DNA of 64,000 nt from UA16 sp042095135 (GCA_042095135.1 JBELBV010000007.1:1-64000), one strand, 5' to 3'. Counted from the first letter of the stretch, positions 18,254 through 27,222 are shown. Program-made: numbers and translations. Notes: generated by a model not told the origin, from the sequence alone.

Positions 18254-21067
18254 TTGACCACGCTGCCCTCCTTTCTCACCCAACTCGCTCAACAGGTCAT
18301 CGACCATCCGTATCCGGAACGGTGCCTGGTCGTCCTGCCCAGCCAGCGCGCGGTGCGCAAGTTTGAACGGAGTTATGCAGCCTTGATGGACGGCCCTGGA
18401 TGGCTGCCGACCGTGCACACCCTCGGCGTGGCCATTCAACACCACACCACGTGGATCCCTTTGGACGGGATGGAAGGCTTAGCGCTACTTTACAGCCTCT
18501 GGAAGGAATTGCCCGCAGCAGCAGACAGCGGACCGCGTACGTTTGACGCCTTCATGCCCTGGGGCCGGATTGCGCTGCGCGATTTCAATGAGATTGATCA
18601 ACATCTGCTCGATGCCCAGTCCGTTTTCCAAAACCTCTGCGACATCGAAGGCATCGAGGATTGGAGTTTTGGCGACCCCGATGCCCTGAAACCCGGGCAA
18701 CAGGCCTTTTTGCGGCAATACATGCAACTGGGACCCTTGTACGCGGCCTTCACGTCTGCACTTGCCGAGCGAAAGCAAGGATACGCGGGATTGTTGGCGC
18801 GACAGGCAGCTGCCATCCCCATTGGAGGCGACTACGACCACGTCTTCATCGGTGGCATGAGCGCCCTCACCCCGGCGGAGATGCAATTCCTCAAGGGATA
18901 CGAGCGAGCTGATCGGTTGACATGGGCTTGGGATGGTGATGCGAGCTATGTCGAGCACGAATCCATTGAAGCGGGTTTGTTCATCCGGGAGCAAATGCGC
19001 GAACGGGCGGCATCGGTATCCGTTTTGTCCCATCGCCTTGCCCAAAATCCACCTGCCTTGCACCGGGTCAACTGCAGCAGCGTCGTCACGGAATGCCAGT
19101 ACATCCGCGAGGCGATTGCCGCTTTGAGCAAGGAAGAACTGGCCAAAACGGCCGTAGTACTTCCCGATGGAAGCCTGCTGCCGCTCCTGCTCCAATCGCT
19201 ACCCGAAGGCCTTCAAAAAAACTACAACGTCACCATGGGTTTGGCTTGGTCCGAATCCCCGGCGAGCAGTTTCCTCCGCACAGCCCATCGGCTGGTGCAG
19301 CGCAAACGCACGTCTTGGCACCACGATGACATCCGACAGGCCTTGAGCGAGCCCCTTCTGCACGCCTGCTACCGAGAGGAGGCATTTCAAGGGGACGCCA
19401 CGCGGGTGTTGAACCGAATGGCCGCCAACAAATGGGCATGGGTTTCCCTGGACCAATTGGCCGAACTGTCAAGCGGTCCCGTGCACAACTTGTTCCATGC
19501 ACTGAAGCCCCTCTTGACTGACGATGTGACCGAATTTCTTTCGGCCTTAACCAGCTGGGTGCAGGGGCTGAGCGCGGAACTGGGACACGAAGAAGAGGGC
19601 GATCCGTGGACACGCATCGGCTGGGAGAAAGTCGCTCAGTGCGCCGGCCTCGTGAGGCGATTTCAAACCAACCATCGAATCCTGTCCACACCGGAGGAAG
19701 GGTGGAGCATGCTGTTCAATAGCTTGCAGGCGGAGCGAATCGATTTGCTCGGGGAACCCGAGGAAGGCCTTCAGATCATGGGGCTGATCGAATCACGCGC
19801 GTTGGACTACGAACGGGTTTTCCTGTTGGATTGCAATGAAGGAACCTTGCCCAAGTCCTCCCTGCCTGAAAGCTTCATCCCCTTCGACCTGCGGCACATG
19901 TGGGGCCTGCCCGGCCGCCACCAACGCGAGGCCATTTACGCCTATTACACCTACCGGCTGATGAACCGATCGAAGGAAATCCACTTCCTTTACCGCGGGC
20001 AAGACGAAGCTGCAGAACCCAGCCGGTACCTGCTTCAATTTGAGCGCTCCTTCCGGCCCAATGGCAAGGACTTACTCCCGGTGAAGCCGATTCATGTGCA
20101 CAGTGCACTCCCGGGCAAACGGCCCGAGATTCAGCCTTTAAATTGGACCACGTGGGCACAAGGTGAGCTCGTCAACTGGGCCAACCGCGGCATCAGTCCT
20201 TCGGGTTGGAACACCTTTATGGCCTGCAAACGGGATTTCTATTACAAGTACATCCTGCGCTTGCACGAGCAAGATGAATTTGAAGACGAAATGACCGCCA
20301 GCACCTTTGGCACCATTGTGCACAAGGTGCTCGAGGACGGCTTCGATGCGCTGAAAAGCCGGGTCCTCAAGCCGGAGGATCTCGAAGCCTTGATCCGAAA
20401 CATTCGGCCCTTGCTGCACACATCGGTGGAGGAGGAATACAGCTTGGCCTTGACAGAAAGCGGCGAGAACTACTTGCACTTCGCCATTGCCGAAGCAACA
20501 TTGAAAAAGCTGATCCGCGTCGAATTGAATGAATTAAAAGGAGGGCAAACGCGGACCGTAACGGCCGTAGAAGCCGAGCTGAACCACGCATTTGCCATCG
20601 AAGGAAGCCATTTCACCACCGTTCGGCTGCATGGCAAGGCCGATCGCATTGACTTGGAAAGCGGCGAGGTCGTGGTCACCGACTACAAAACAGGATCCGT
20701 CAAAGAATCGGAATTGGCCCTCAAAGGCGATTGGCTCGAACGGCTGGCGCAAGGCAAGTCGTCAAAGGCCCTGCAACTCTTGATGTACTCCGCCATTGCA
20801 CTGGAAACCCTTGGGGCCAACGGGGAGGCGCTGGTGTCCGTGCAATCGGGTATCCGCTCAGGTAAGAATGCACGCGAAGGGTTGCTCAAATTGAAAATCG
20901 ATGGACGCGACCGCATCACACGGGAAGACGCTCACAAGCTCCTGGGTTGGTTGGTGGAGCAACTTGAAGCCATGCACAGTTCAGCGCACGGATTAGAACA
21001 TGAAACCGAAGCCCGGTTTTGTGCATATTGCACGGTATTGGATCCTTTACCCACGTATTTCAACTGA
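18254..21067 (+). CDS. addB: AddB-type PD-(D/E)XK nuclease / inactivated helicase
   Basis: A 937-residue protein with the AddB layout: an N-terminal UvrD-like fold lacking a working Walker A (CLVVLPSQRAVRKFERSY where GxGKT would be), central sequence ESRALDYERVFLLDCNEGTLP, and a C-terminal RecB nuclease with FGTIVHKVLEDGF, GKADRIDL, VTDYKTG (Asp810, Lys812) and a LQLLMYS motif. AddB nucleases hold an iron-sulfur cluster through one Cys before and three after the nuclease core; here Cys658 and Cys923/Cys926 are visible but a fourth is not evident. It should work with AddA (2372-5668) in recombinational repair. The start is a TTG at 18254, 13 bp after the TPR stop; conserved sequence begins within about 20 residues of it. 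The flippase follows after 3 bp. Confidence 0.88.
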   Translation: MTTLPSFLTQLAQQVIDHPYPERCLVVLPSQRAVRKFERSYAALMDGPGWLPTVHTLGVAIQHHTTWIPLDGMEGLALLYSLWKELPAAADSGPRTFDAFMPWGRIALRDFNEIDQHLLDAQSVFQNLCDIEGIEDWSFGDPDALKPGQQAFLRQYMQLGPLYAAFTSALAERKQGYAGLLARQAAAIPIGGDYDHVFIGGMSALTPAEMQFLKGYERADRLTWAWDGDASYVEHESIEAGLFIREQMRERAASVSVLSHRLAQNPPALHRVNCSSVVTECQYIREAIAALSKEELAKTAVVLPDGSLLPLLLQSLPEGLQKNYNVTMGLAWSESPASSFLRTAHRLVQRKRTSWHHDDIRQALSEPLLHACYREEAFQGDATRVLNRMAANKWAWVSLDQLAELSSGPVHNLFHALKPLLTDDVTEFLSALTSWVQGLSAELGHEEEGDPWTRIGWEKVAQCAGLVRRFQTNHRILSTPEEGWSMLFNSLQAERIDLLGEPEEGLQIMGLIESRALDYERVFLLDCNEGTLPKSSLPESFIPFDLRHMWGLPGRHQREAIYAYYTYRLMNRSKEIHFLYRGQDEAAEPSRYLLQFERSFRPNGKDLLPVKPIHVHSALPGKRPEIQPLNWTTWAQGELVNWANRGISPSGWNTFMACKRDFYYKYILRLHEQDEFEDEMTASTFGTIVHKVLEDGFDALKSRVLKPEDLEALIRNIRPLLHTSVEEEYSLALTESGENYLHFAIAEATLKKLIRVELNELKGGQTRTVTAVEAELNHAFAIEGSHFTTVRLHGKADRIDLESGEVVVTDYKTGSVKESELALKGDWLERLAQGKSSKALQLLMYSAIALETLGANGEALVSVQSGIRSGKNAREGLLKLKIDGRDRITREDAHKLLGWLVEQLEAMHSSAHGLEHETEARFCAYCTVLDPLPTYFN

Positions 21068-21070
21068 TCG

Positions 21071-22549
21071 ATGGGCGTCATCGCAAAACAATCCGGATTT
21101 GCAGCCATCGCGCTCGGCGCGGGAATGGTCGTCGGTGCCTTGAACAACATGGTGATCCTCCCCCGTGCGTTTGACGGCAACGAAGAAATTTGGGGATTGG
21201 TGCGCATCATGACCTCCTGGGGCATGATTTGCGCGTCCATCTCCACCCTCGGTGCACCGGGCGCCATCGTTCGGTTTCTTCACCGTTACGAAGAAGGCGA
21301 ACGCGAAAAGAGCCTGAATTCCATCCTGGCCTTTGCCGCCTTTGGCGTACTAACCACGTTAGCCATCCTATGGAAATGGGGCGAAAGCTGGATTGTGTGG
21401 CTGGATCCCGACAAGGGCGATTTGCTCGCACAAAACGTCCCCTGGTTCCTGGTGATTGTGGCCATCATGAGCGTATTACACATCTTCCGGGCCTTGCTCA
21501 CGTGGAAACTTCGAACGGCCTTCATCGCGTGGGTCGACGAACTCTGGCAGAAAACCAGCTACTTTATCCTCGGCGCCCTCCTCCTTTTTGATTGGGTTTC
21601 GCTCGATGCATTTGTGCCCTTGTACATCGCATCGTACGGCGTGTCCTTTCTCCTGATGGGCGTAGCGAGTTTCGGCCTGTTCGGCGGCCTCTCGAAAGGA
21701 TTCAACCGGAAGGACTTGTCGCAATTCACCGAATTCAGCGCGTTCAGTTTGTTCGCTGGCGGCGCTGTGATTGTGGCGACCCAGTTGGATTACATCATGG
21801 TCGGAAAATTCTTGGGCCTGGAAGAAGTCCCCGTGTACACCTTGGGCTTTTTCATGGGTTCGGTGGTGGCCTTGCCCCGTCGGGCCACGACCAACATCGT
21901 CCGCGGCGTTGTCGCCGAAAAAATCAACCGAGATGACAACGCCAGCATCGGCCACCTCAGCAAGAATTCCGCGCGGGTCAATTTCTTGCTCATGGGTGCT
22001 GTCATGGCGGGAATCTGGGCCGGCTTTGACCCCCTTCAGCAGCTGTTGCCTCCGAAGTACCGCGGACTGGAGCTCGTGTTTTTGTGCATTGCTGGTGCGC
22101 AGCTAATTTCCGGCTTGAATGTCAGCAACAACAGCCACCTCGGATACAGTGAACACTACCGGCTCGTGCTTCCGGTCAACCTGGCCTTGGTCGTGGTCAC
22201 CGTCGCCCTGAATTACCTGTTCCTCGTGGTGTTTGAATGGGGGCTTGCCGGAGCGGCTTTGGCCACATTGGGAACATTCGTTTGGAACAACGCGTGGCGC
22301 GTACTCATCGTTTACCGGAAGTTTGGCGTGCACCCGTTCACGTGGTCCATTCCCGTCATGTCGGGCATCGCAACGGCATCCGCCATGCTTTTCCATTGGG
22401 AGGCCGGAAGCATGGGAATGCACCCGTTGGTCGAAGCCATTGCACAGGGTGCATTGGCCTCAGGCACGAGCTTCGCAGCGTGCTATGCGTTGGGGTACTT
22501 TCCAGAATTGCGGGAAGGGCTCAAGCAGCGGTTGGCTTGGTGGCCCTGA
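21071..22549 (+). CDS. Polysaccharide flippase (Wzx/MOP superfamily)
   Basis: A 492-residue integral membrane protein with about 12-14 hydrophobic segments, beginning MGVIAKQSGFAAIALGAGMV and containing the LPRAFDGNEEIWGLVRI and QLDYIMVGKFLGLEEVPVYT segments typical of Bacteroidota lipopolysaccharide/O-unit flippases. Such proteins move undecaprenyl-linked sugar units across the inner membrane for surface polysaccharide. No glycosyltransferase or polymerase gene is adjacent, so the substrate cannot be named. It lies 3 bp after addB, presumably in the same transcript, and its stop is 6 bp from the stop of the convergent DUF2147 gene. Confidence 0.85.
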   Translation: MGVIAKQSGFAAIALGAGMVVGALNNMVILPRAFDGNEEIWGLVRIMTSWGMICASISTLGAPGAIVRFLHRYEEGEREKSLNSILAFAAFGVLTTLAILWKWGESWIVWLDPDKGDLLAQNVPWFLVIVAIMSVLHIFRALLTWKLRTAFIAWVDELWQKTSYFILGALLLFDWVSLDAFVPLYIASYGVSFLLMGVASFGLFGGLSKGFNRKDLSQFTEFSAFSLFAGGAVIVATQLDYIMVGKFLGLEEVPVYTLGFFMGSVVALPRRATTNIVRGVVAEKINRDDNASIGHLSKNSARVNFLLMGAVMAGIWAGFDPLQQLLPPKYRGLELVFLCIAGAQLISGLNVSNNSHLGYSEHYRLVLPVNLALVVVTVALNYLFLVVFEWGLAGAALATLGTFVWNNAWRVLIVYRKFGVHPFTWSIPVMSGIATASAMLFHWEAGSMGMHPLVEAIAQGALASGTSFAACYALGYFPELREGLKQRLAWWP

Positions 22550-22555
22550 ATGGGC

Positions 22556-22993
22556 TTACTTCTGGCGGAGCCAGGTCTGCGTACGGAACAAGAAGAAGAT
22601 GTACCCGCGGACTTTGAGCTCGTCCATATTGCCCTCCTCCAACCACATTTCGCAGTCGTAGATCTTGCCGTTTTTAGGGTCGCAAATTGTTCCATCTTCC
22701 CATTCCATTTCGCCCGCCACCGGCACCATGTCTCGGACAATCTCCATGCCCAAAGCTGGCTGGTCTTTGCGGTCGTCTTCACACTGATCGCAGATGGGAT
22801 TTTGGTCCTCTTCCGGCAGCCGGAACAACTCGATGACCTGGCCGTAGATTTTCCCGTCGCGCTCGGTTATTTCCACCACGCTTTTGATGCGGCCTGTCTC
22901 GTCGTCGATGGTCTTCCATTTTCCCAAAACCGGGTTTTGAGCGACGGCAACAGCGGCTAATAGGGTCAGGGCGAAGGTCAAGAGATGTTTCAT
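22556..22993 (-). CDS. DUF2147 domain exported protein
   Basis: A 145-residue protein with a signal peptide (MKHLLTFALTLLAAVAVAQ). The mature part matches the DUF2147 pattern: VLGKWKTIDDETGRIKSVVEI near the start, GKIYGQVIELF, an ICDQCEDDRKDQP segment with two cysteines, and GKIYDCEMWLEEGNMDELKVRGY toward the end. The fold is thought to be a lipocalin-like barrel; function is unknown. It is the last gene of the nadC-BrkB-DUF2147 run, with its ATG overlapping the BrkB stop by 4 bp. Confidence 0.88.
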   Translation of the reverse strand: MKHLLTFALTLLAAVAVAQNPVLGKWKTIDDETGRIKSVVEITERDGKIYGQVIELFRLPEEDQNPICDQCEDDRKDQPALGMEIVRDMVPVAGEMEWEDGTICDPKNGKIYDCEMWLEEGNMDELKVRGYIFFLFRTQTWLRQK

Positions 22994-23961
22994 GATGAAG
23001 GAGTTTCCAGTTGTTTTTCAGCATCCATTCTCGCGCGGTTGATGGCTGCATTGAGTTCGAAGCCCAATAATAAAATGGAACTGTTGGAATTCAACCACAA
23101 AAGGGTAATCAATAACGTTCCCAGTGAACCGTACAAAGAGTTGTACGAAGCAAATTGGTCAATGAACCACGAAAACGTGAAGGTCAACACCACGAACAAC
23201 GCCGTGGTTCCTGTGGCCCCGATTGACCACCACTTCCAAGGGTGCGGGGAGCGGTCACCCACATTGTAGAGAATAGTGACGGCAACGTAAATCAGCGCAA
23301 ACGAGAGCGCCCATCGGGCTCCGGTAACCAGCGGAATGTTGATGCCTTCCAGCCACCCCCTCGCTTCCGCCCAATGCAGCATATCGCCCGCAAACCCGAT
23401 CATGAACACCGCGAGCACCAACAGGACCGACAACACCAACAAAAGACCAATGGACAGCAAACGGAAAACCATCCAATTCTGTTGCGGACCCGCGGAATGC
23501 GCACTCTGCCCAAACCCCAGCAGGATGGCATTCACGCTGTTTGAAGCATAAAAGAGCAGCAGCACAACTCCCACGGAAAGCAGTGTTCCCTGCCGTTGGC
23601 CAATGAGGTCGGACACCGTCGACTCGAAGAGTTCGATGGCCTGTTTGGGAAAGAACTGCTCTAGGCTGATCAGGACTTCTTCGGTCTCAAGCGGGGTATA
23701 AGGGATGATGCTCAAGAGCAAGATCATGGCCGGAAAAAAGGCCACAAACAAGCGAAAGCTGATGGCAGCTGCGCGGGTCGAAACCGAGCCGTTGACCAAT
23801 CCGAGAAAGAAAAACCTGCCGACGTCGTAGACGTTCATCGACTTGTCTTTCCACGGGCGAACGCCCCGCAGCGCGCGGCGCATCCGGTCGAAGACTTTAT
23901 TCTGTTGGACCCACCGGAAAAACGGGCGATCCGGGACCACGGGCGGTTCAAGCTCAGCCAT
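22990..23961 (-). CDS. YihY/BrkB-family inner membrane protein
   Basis: A 323-residue multi-pass membrane protein of the YihY/BrkB family. After a cytoplasmic N-terminus it shows AAAISFRLFVAFFPAMILLL, the family's core ALAYyFllaLFP-like segment, and then five further hydrophobic segments including SLYGSLGTLLITLLWL and LLGFELNAAINRARM near the end, a region conserved in the family. Its physiological role is not settled. The start overlaps the nadC stop by 8 bp, and the stop overlaps the DUF2147 start, so the three genes are one unit. Confidence 0.88.
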   Translation of the reverse strand: MAELEPPVVPDRPFFRWVQQNKVFDRMRRALRGVRPWKDKSMNVYDVGRFFFLGLVNGSVSTRAAAISFRLFVAFFPAMILLLSIIPYTPLETEEVLISLEQFFPKQAIELFESTVSDLIGQRQGTLLSVGVVLLLFYASNSVNAILLGFGQSAHSAGPQQNWMVFRLLSIGLLLVLSVLLVLAVFMIGFAGDMLHWAEARGWLEGINIPLVTGARWALSFALIYVAVTILYNVGDRSPHPWKWWSIGATGTTALFVVLTFTFSWFIDQFASYNSLYGSLGTLLITLLWLNSNSSILLLGFELNAAINRARMDAEKQLETPSS

Positions 23962-24841
23962 TGAAAAACGTTGCTGATTTCAAACTAAAGTCCATGCCCT
24001 TGACGCTGTGCGTGATCCATCCCATACTGACGTAATCCACGCCGGCGTCTGCGTAGGCCCGTGCGTTGTCCGGGGTGATACCCCCAGACGCCTCCAATGG
24101 GATCATTCCGCCCCACTTTTCCACCATGGCCGCCGCCTCGGCCGGGGTGTGGTTGTCCAGCAGCAACCGGTCCACCAGTGGCGAACCGTCGGGCTTTTGC
24201 CATTTGGTGCGCGCCGCCATGGCAGCGGCTGCTTCTTCCGCATCGCGTACTTCGACCACGACCGGTACGCTGGAATTCTGGGCTTTCATGTACGCGGCGA
24301 CGTTCTCCAGCGCCTGCGCCATAGAACCCGCGTAATCCACGTGGTTGTCTTTGACCAATATCATGTCGTACAAACCCATGCGGTGGTTGGTCCCCCCGCC
24401 CAGGCGCACGGCCATCTTTTCAAACTCCCGCAGGCCCGGCGTGGTCTTGCGGGTGTCGAGCACGGCGCATTTGGTGCCGGCAAACGAAGCCATGATGGCT
24501 GCTGTCCGAGAGGCAATTCCGCTCATGCGTTGGATGAAATTCAACGCCAAGCGCTCCCCAATCAATATGCTCTTGGCGGGGCCAGCTACCCGGAGGACGC
24601 GCTGGCCAGCCGTTACAGCATCCCCATCAGCCGCGATCAATTCAATCGTCAATGACTCGTCGACCACCCCAAAGACAAATCGGGCCACCTCCAATCCGGC
24701 GACCACACCGTCTTCCTTGGCCATGATAAACCCCTCTTGCGACAAGCCCTCCGGCAACGAAGACTCCGATGTGCAATCCCCCGTTCCCAGGTCTTCTTCC
24801 AAAGCGAAGCGGATCAACCGCTCCATTGACTGTGAAACCAT
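23954..24841 (-). CDS. nadC: Nicotinate-nucleotide pyrophosphorylase (carboxylating)
   Basis: A 295-residue quinolinate phosphoribosyltransferase, which turns quinolinate and PRPP into nicotinate mononucleotide in de novo NAD synthesis. Signature residues are clear: EDLGTGDCTS at the N-terminus, NFIQRMSGIASRTA, the quinolinate-binding DTRKTTPGLREFEKMAV, GGGTNHRMGLYDMILVKDNH, and the C-terminal EASGGITPDN and VDYVSMGWITHS. The frame extends upstream to 24874, but I choose ATG 24841: the longer start would overlap the divergent rlmH gene, and a TATCTTCG minus-7-like box ends 4 nt before 24841, which predicts a leaderless mRNA. With pnuC and a riboside kinase about 4 kb away, the window holds both synthesis and salvage steps. 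Confidence 0.93.
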   Translation of the reverse strand: MVSQSMERLIRFALEEDLGTGDCTSESSLPEGLSQEGFIMAKEDGVVAGLEVARFVFGVVDESLTIELIAADGDAVTAGQRVLRVAGPAKSILIGERLALNFIQRMSGIASRTAAIMASFAGTKCAVLDTRKTTPGLREFEKMAVRLGGGTNHRMGLYDMILVKDNHVDYAGSMAQALENVAAYMKAQNSSVPVVVEVRDAEEAAAAMAARTKWQKPDGSPLVDRLLLDNHTPAEAAAMVEKWGGMIPLEASGGITPDNARAYADAGVDYVSMGWITHSVKGMDFSLKSATFFNG

Positions 24842-24845
24842 GCAG

Positions 24846-24853
24846 CGAAGATA
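24846..24853 (-). promoter_or_regulatory. Minus-7-like box of nadC (TATCTTCG)
   Basis: TATCTTCG on the minus strand differs from TAnnTTTG at one base and ends 4 nt before the nadC ATG. The same TTCG form recurs before three other genes in the window. Confidence 0.5.
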
Positions 24854-24856
24854 GAA

Positions 24857-24864
24857 TACCTTTG
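24857..24864 (+). promoter_or_regulatory. Minus-7 box of rlmH (TACCTTTG)
   Basis: Exact TAnnTTTG match ending 4 nt before the rlmH GTG start, predicting a transcript that begins at the start codon. It lies 3 bp from the opposing nadC box. Confidence 0.55.
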
Positions 24865-24868
24865 CTTC

Positions 24869-25345
24869 GTGCAAATCACGCTATTGGCCATCGGTAAAAC
24901 ACAGTCCAGCTGGATCGCTGAGGGCACGCGAATTTACGTGGACCGCATGCGCCACTACGGCAAGTTTGCGTTCATCGAAACTCCCGATGCCAAGCTGAAG
25001 CAAAGCAAAAAGGACCCCGAAGCAGTCAAAGAAGCCGAGGCCACCATCCTCGACAAATTCATCGTCGGGGTGGACCACCTCATTCTCTTGGACGAAAAGG
25101 GGAAATCCATGGGGTCACTGGCGTTCTCGAAGCAACTTCAAAGCCTCCAGAACCGCGGGTTGCGCCATGTGATGTTTGTCATCGGCGGGGCATATGGATT
25201 TGCTCCGCGTATCCGCTCCAAGGCCCATGCGTTCATAAGCCTCGGCCCGATGACGTTTTCTCACCAGATGATCCGGCCGTTTGCCGCGGAACAGATTTAC
25301 CGTGCGCACACCATCCTCAAAGGCGAACCGTACCACCACGAATAA
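24869..25345 (+). CDS. rlmH: 23S rRNA pseudouridine-1915 N3-methyltransferase RlmH
   Basis: A 158-residue SPOUT-class methyltransferase, full length for RlmH, which methylates pseudouridine 1915 of 23S rRNA in assembled ribosomes using S-adenosylmethionine. Landmarks: the N-terminal MQITLLAIGKT strand, LLDEKGKSMGS, the SAM-binding knot FVIGGAYGF, and the conserved C-terminus FSHQMIRPFAAEQIYRAHTI ending with a Tyr-His-His-Glu. The start is GTG at 24869, only 27 bp from the divergent nadC start. A bidirectional terminator follows directly after the stop. Confidence 0.95.
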   Translation: MQITLLAIGKTQSSWIAEGTRIYVDRMRHYGKFAFIETPDAKLKQSKKDPEAVKEAEATILDKFIVGVDHLILLDEKGKSMGSLAFSKQLQSLQNRGLRHVMFVIGGAYGFAPRIRSKAHAFISLGPMTFSHQMIRPFAAEQIYRAHTILKGEPYHHE

Positions 25346-25347
25346 AA

Positions 25348-25377
25348 AAAGGCCCGACCGGGAGCGGTCGAGCCTTT
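25348..25377. terminator. Bidirectional terminator between rlmH and atpC
   Basis: AAAGGC (25348-25353) pairs with GCCTTT (25372-25377), and inside it CGACC pairs with GGTCG around a short loop. An A tract flanks the left side and TTT ends the right, so the hairpin can serve both rlmH and the convergent atpD-atpC transcript. Confidence 0.8.
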
Positions 25378-25396
25378 CGCATTTCATTTGTTCGGA

Positions 25397-25630
25397 TTAC
25401 GCAGCGAGCACAGTCACCACGTTATTCAGCACCTCAACTGTTCCGCCTTTCACCGCGAAACGCTCTTCTTTCCCGCCCGTACGCACCAACACTTCGCCAT
25501 TCTGCAACGTGGTAATCAAGGCCGCGTGGCGGTCCATGATGCCCATGCTGCCATCGGAACCGGGCAAGCCTACGTACTCAGCTTCTCCGCTGAACAAAGT
25601 GGCGTCGGGGGTGAGGATGTGTACCGTCAT
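25397..25630 (-). CDS. atpC: F1Fo ATP synthase epsilon subunit (short form)
   Basis: A 77-residue epsilon subunit of F1. It contains only the N-terminal beta-sandwich: VHILTPDATLFSGEAEYVGLPG, then GSMGIMDRHAALITTLQNGEV. The C-terminal helical hairpin present in the about 135-residue E. coli protein is absent. Short epsilon subunits of this kind are usual in Bacteroidota, so this is not a truncation. Lack of the hairpin means the epsilon-type autoinhibition known in E. coli cannot operate in the same way. It follows atpD after 13 bp; the remaining ATP synthase genes are not in the window. Confidence 0.93.
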   Translation of the reverse strand: MTVHILTPDATLFSGEAEYVGLPGSDGSMGIMDRHAALITTLQNGEVLVRTGGKEERFAVKGGTVEVLNNVVTVLAA

Positions 25631-25643
25631 GGTCCTCCTTTTA

Positions 25644-27140
25644 TCAGGCCTCTGCCATCATTTTCTCGCCGGCCTCAATCACCTCTTCGATGGTGCCTTT
25701 CAAGTTGAAGGCCGCCTCTGGTAAGTGATCCAATTCACCGCTCAAAATGCGCTTGAAGCCTTTGATCGTGTCCTCGATGCTTACCAACGATCCTTTCAAT
25801 CCTGTAAACTGCTCGGCAACGTGGAACGGCTGGGACAAGAAGCGGCTGATTCGACGTGCGCGGTAGACTGTCTGCTTGTCCTCTTCGGACAATTCGTCCA
25901 TTCCGAGAATCGCAATGATGTCTTGCAATTCCTTGTAACGCTGCAAGGTCTCCTTCACATCTTGGGCGCACTTGTAGTGCTCTTCGCCTACCACTTCTGG
26001 GGTCAAAATTCGAGACGTCGAATCCAATGGATCCACCGCTGGGTAGATACCGAGAGAGGCAATCTTCCGCGACAGTACCGTGGTCGCATCCAAGTGGGCG
26101 AAGGTCGTAGCAGGTGCCGGATCTGTCAAGTCATCCGCAGGTACGTAAACAGCCTGTACCGATGTGATTGATCCGCGCTTGGTTGATGTGATGCGCTCTT
26201 GCATAGCACCCATTTCCGTGGCGAGGGTGGGCTGGTAGCCTACCGCCGATGGCATACGACCGAGCAGGGCCGATACCTCAGATCCTGCTTGCGTGAAGCG
26301 GAAAATGTTGTCGATGAAAAACAGGATGTCGCGGCCACCAGACTCCTCGTCGCCATCGCGGAAGTACTCCGCAACGGTCAAACCGGAAAGGGCAACACGT
26401 GCACGTGCACCGGGAGGCTCATTCATCTGACCGAACACCAAGGTCGCCTGGGATTGGACCAATTCGTTGGTGTCAACTTTGGTTAAGTCCCAGCCACCGG
26501 CTTCCATGCTCTCCTCAAATTCCTTACCATACTTGATAACGCCTGATTCGATCATCTCACGCAACAAATCGTTCCCTTCACGAGTCCGCTCACCGACACC
26601 GGCGAAAACGGAAATGCCTTCGTAGCCCTTCGCGATGTTGTTGATCAGTTCCATGATCAATACCGTCTTGCCTACACCTGCACCGCCGAACAATCCAATC
26701 TTTCCACCTTTAGCGTAAGGCTCAATCAAATCGATGACCTTGATCCCTGTGAACAAAACTTCAGTGGCCGTGCTCAAGTCCTCAAACTTGGGAGCCTCTT
26801 GGTGAATCTCACGTCCGTTCGTTTTGTCTGTAGCACCGATGCCGTCAATGGCATCACCAACCACGTTGAACAAGCGGCCCTTGATCTGCTCACCCGTCGG
26901 CATCGTGATGCCTCGGCCAGTGGCCGTCACCTTCATGCCTCGTGAGAGGCCCTCCGTAGAGTCCATGGAGATGGTACGCACAGTGTCTTCACCAATGTGC
27001 TTCTGGGTTTCGAGGATCAGATCTCCTCCTTCTCGTTCAACGGTGAGGGCGTCCAAAATTTTGGGGAGGGCAACTCCCTGCGGAAAACTTACATCGACAA
27101 CCGGTCCGATGACCTGGGCTATGGTTCCTTGTTGAGACAT
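25644..27140 (-). CDS. atpD: F1Fo ATP synthase beta subunit
   Basis: A 498-residue catalytic beta subunit. Visible: N-terminal IAQVIGPVVDVSFPQGVALP, the P-loop GGAGVGKT followed by VLIMELINNIAK, GERTREGNDL with the catalytic-site Glu/Arg, ILFFIDNIFRFTQAGSEVSA (Walker B), and ALLGRMPSAVGYQPTLATEM. Length and motifs are normal. It synthesises ATP at the inner membrane driven by the proton or sodium gradient. It forms an atpD-atpC pair separate from the other ATP synthase genes, a common arrangement in this phylum. A TACTTTTG box (27176-27183) provides its promoter with a leader of about 30 nt. Confidence 0.97.
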   Translation of the reverse strand: MSQQGTIAQVIGPVVDVSFPQGVALPKILDALTVEREGGDLILETQKHIGEDTVRTISMDSTEGLSRGMKVTATGRGITMPTGEQIKGRLFNVVGDAIDGIGATDKTNGREIHQEAPKFEDLSTATEVLFTGIKVIDLIEPYAKGGKIGLFGGAGVGKTVLIMELINNIAKGYEGISVFAGVGERTREGNDLLREMIESGVIKYGKEFEESMEAGGWDLTKVDTNELVQSQATLVFGQMNEPPGARARVALSGLTVAEYFRDGDEESGGRDILFFIDNIFRFTQAGSEVSALLGRMPSAVGYQPTLATEMGAMQERITSTKRGSITSVQAVYVPADDLTDPAPATTFAHLDATTVLSRKIASLGIYPAVDPLDSTSRILTPEVVGEEHYKCAQDVKETLQRYKELQDIIAILGMDELSEEDKQTVYRARRISRFLSQPFHVAEQFTGLKGSLVSIEDTIKGFKRILSGELDHLPEAAFNLKGTIEEVIEAGEKMMAEA

Positions 27141-27175
27141 GTGCGAATGGGCGATTTAGCCAATTAAATTCGGCG

Positions 27176-27183
27176 CAAAAGTA
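27176..27183 (-). promoter_or_regulatory. Minus-7 box of atpD (TACTTTTG)
   Basis: Exact TAnnTTTG on the minus strand, 35 nt before the atpD ATG. A TTG about 21 nt further upstream is a plausible minus-33 element. The divergent ribF box lies 26 bp away. Confidence 0.6.
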
Positions 27184-27209
27184 CAAGGAAATCCGTGATA
27201 TTACCAACC

Positions 27210-27217
27210 TATCTTTG
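27210..27217 (+). promoter_or_regulatory. Minus-7 box of ribF (TATCTTTG)
   Basis: Exact TAnnTTTG match ending 5 nt before the ribF GTG, predicting a leaderless mRNA. Confidence 0.6.
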
Positions 27218-27222
27218 CAAAA

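Noticed and set aside
25397..25630. atpC as a truncated gene
   Set aside because: 77-residue epsilon subunits lacking the C-terminal hairpin are normal for this phylum; start, stop and neighbouring terminator are intact.
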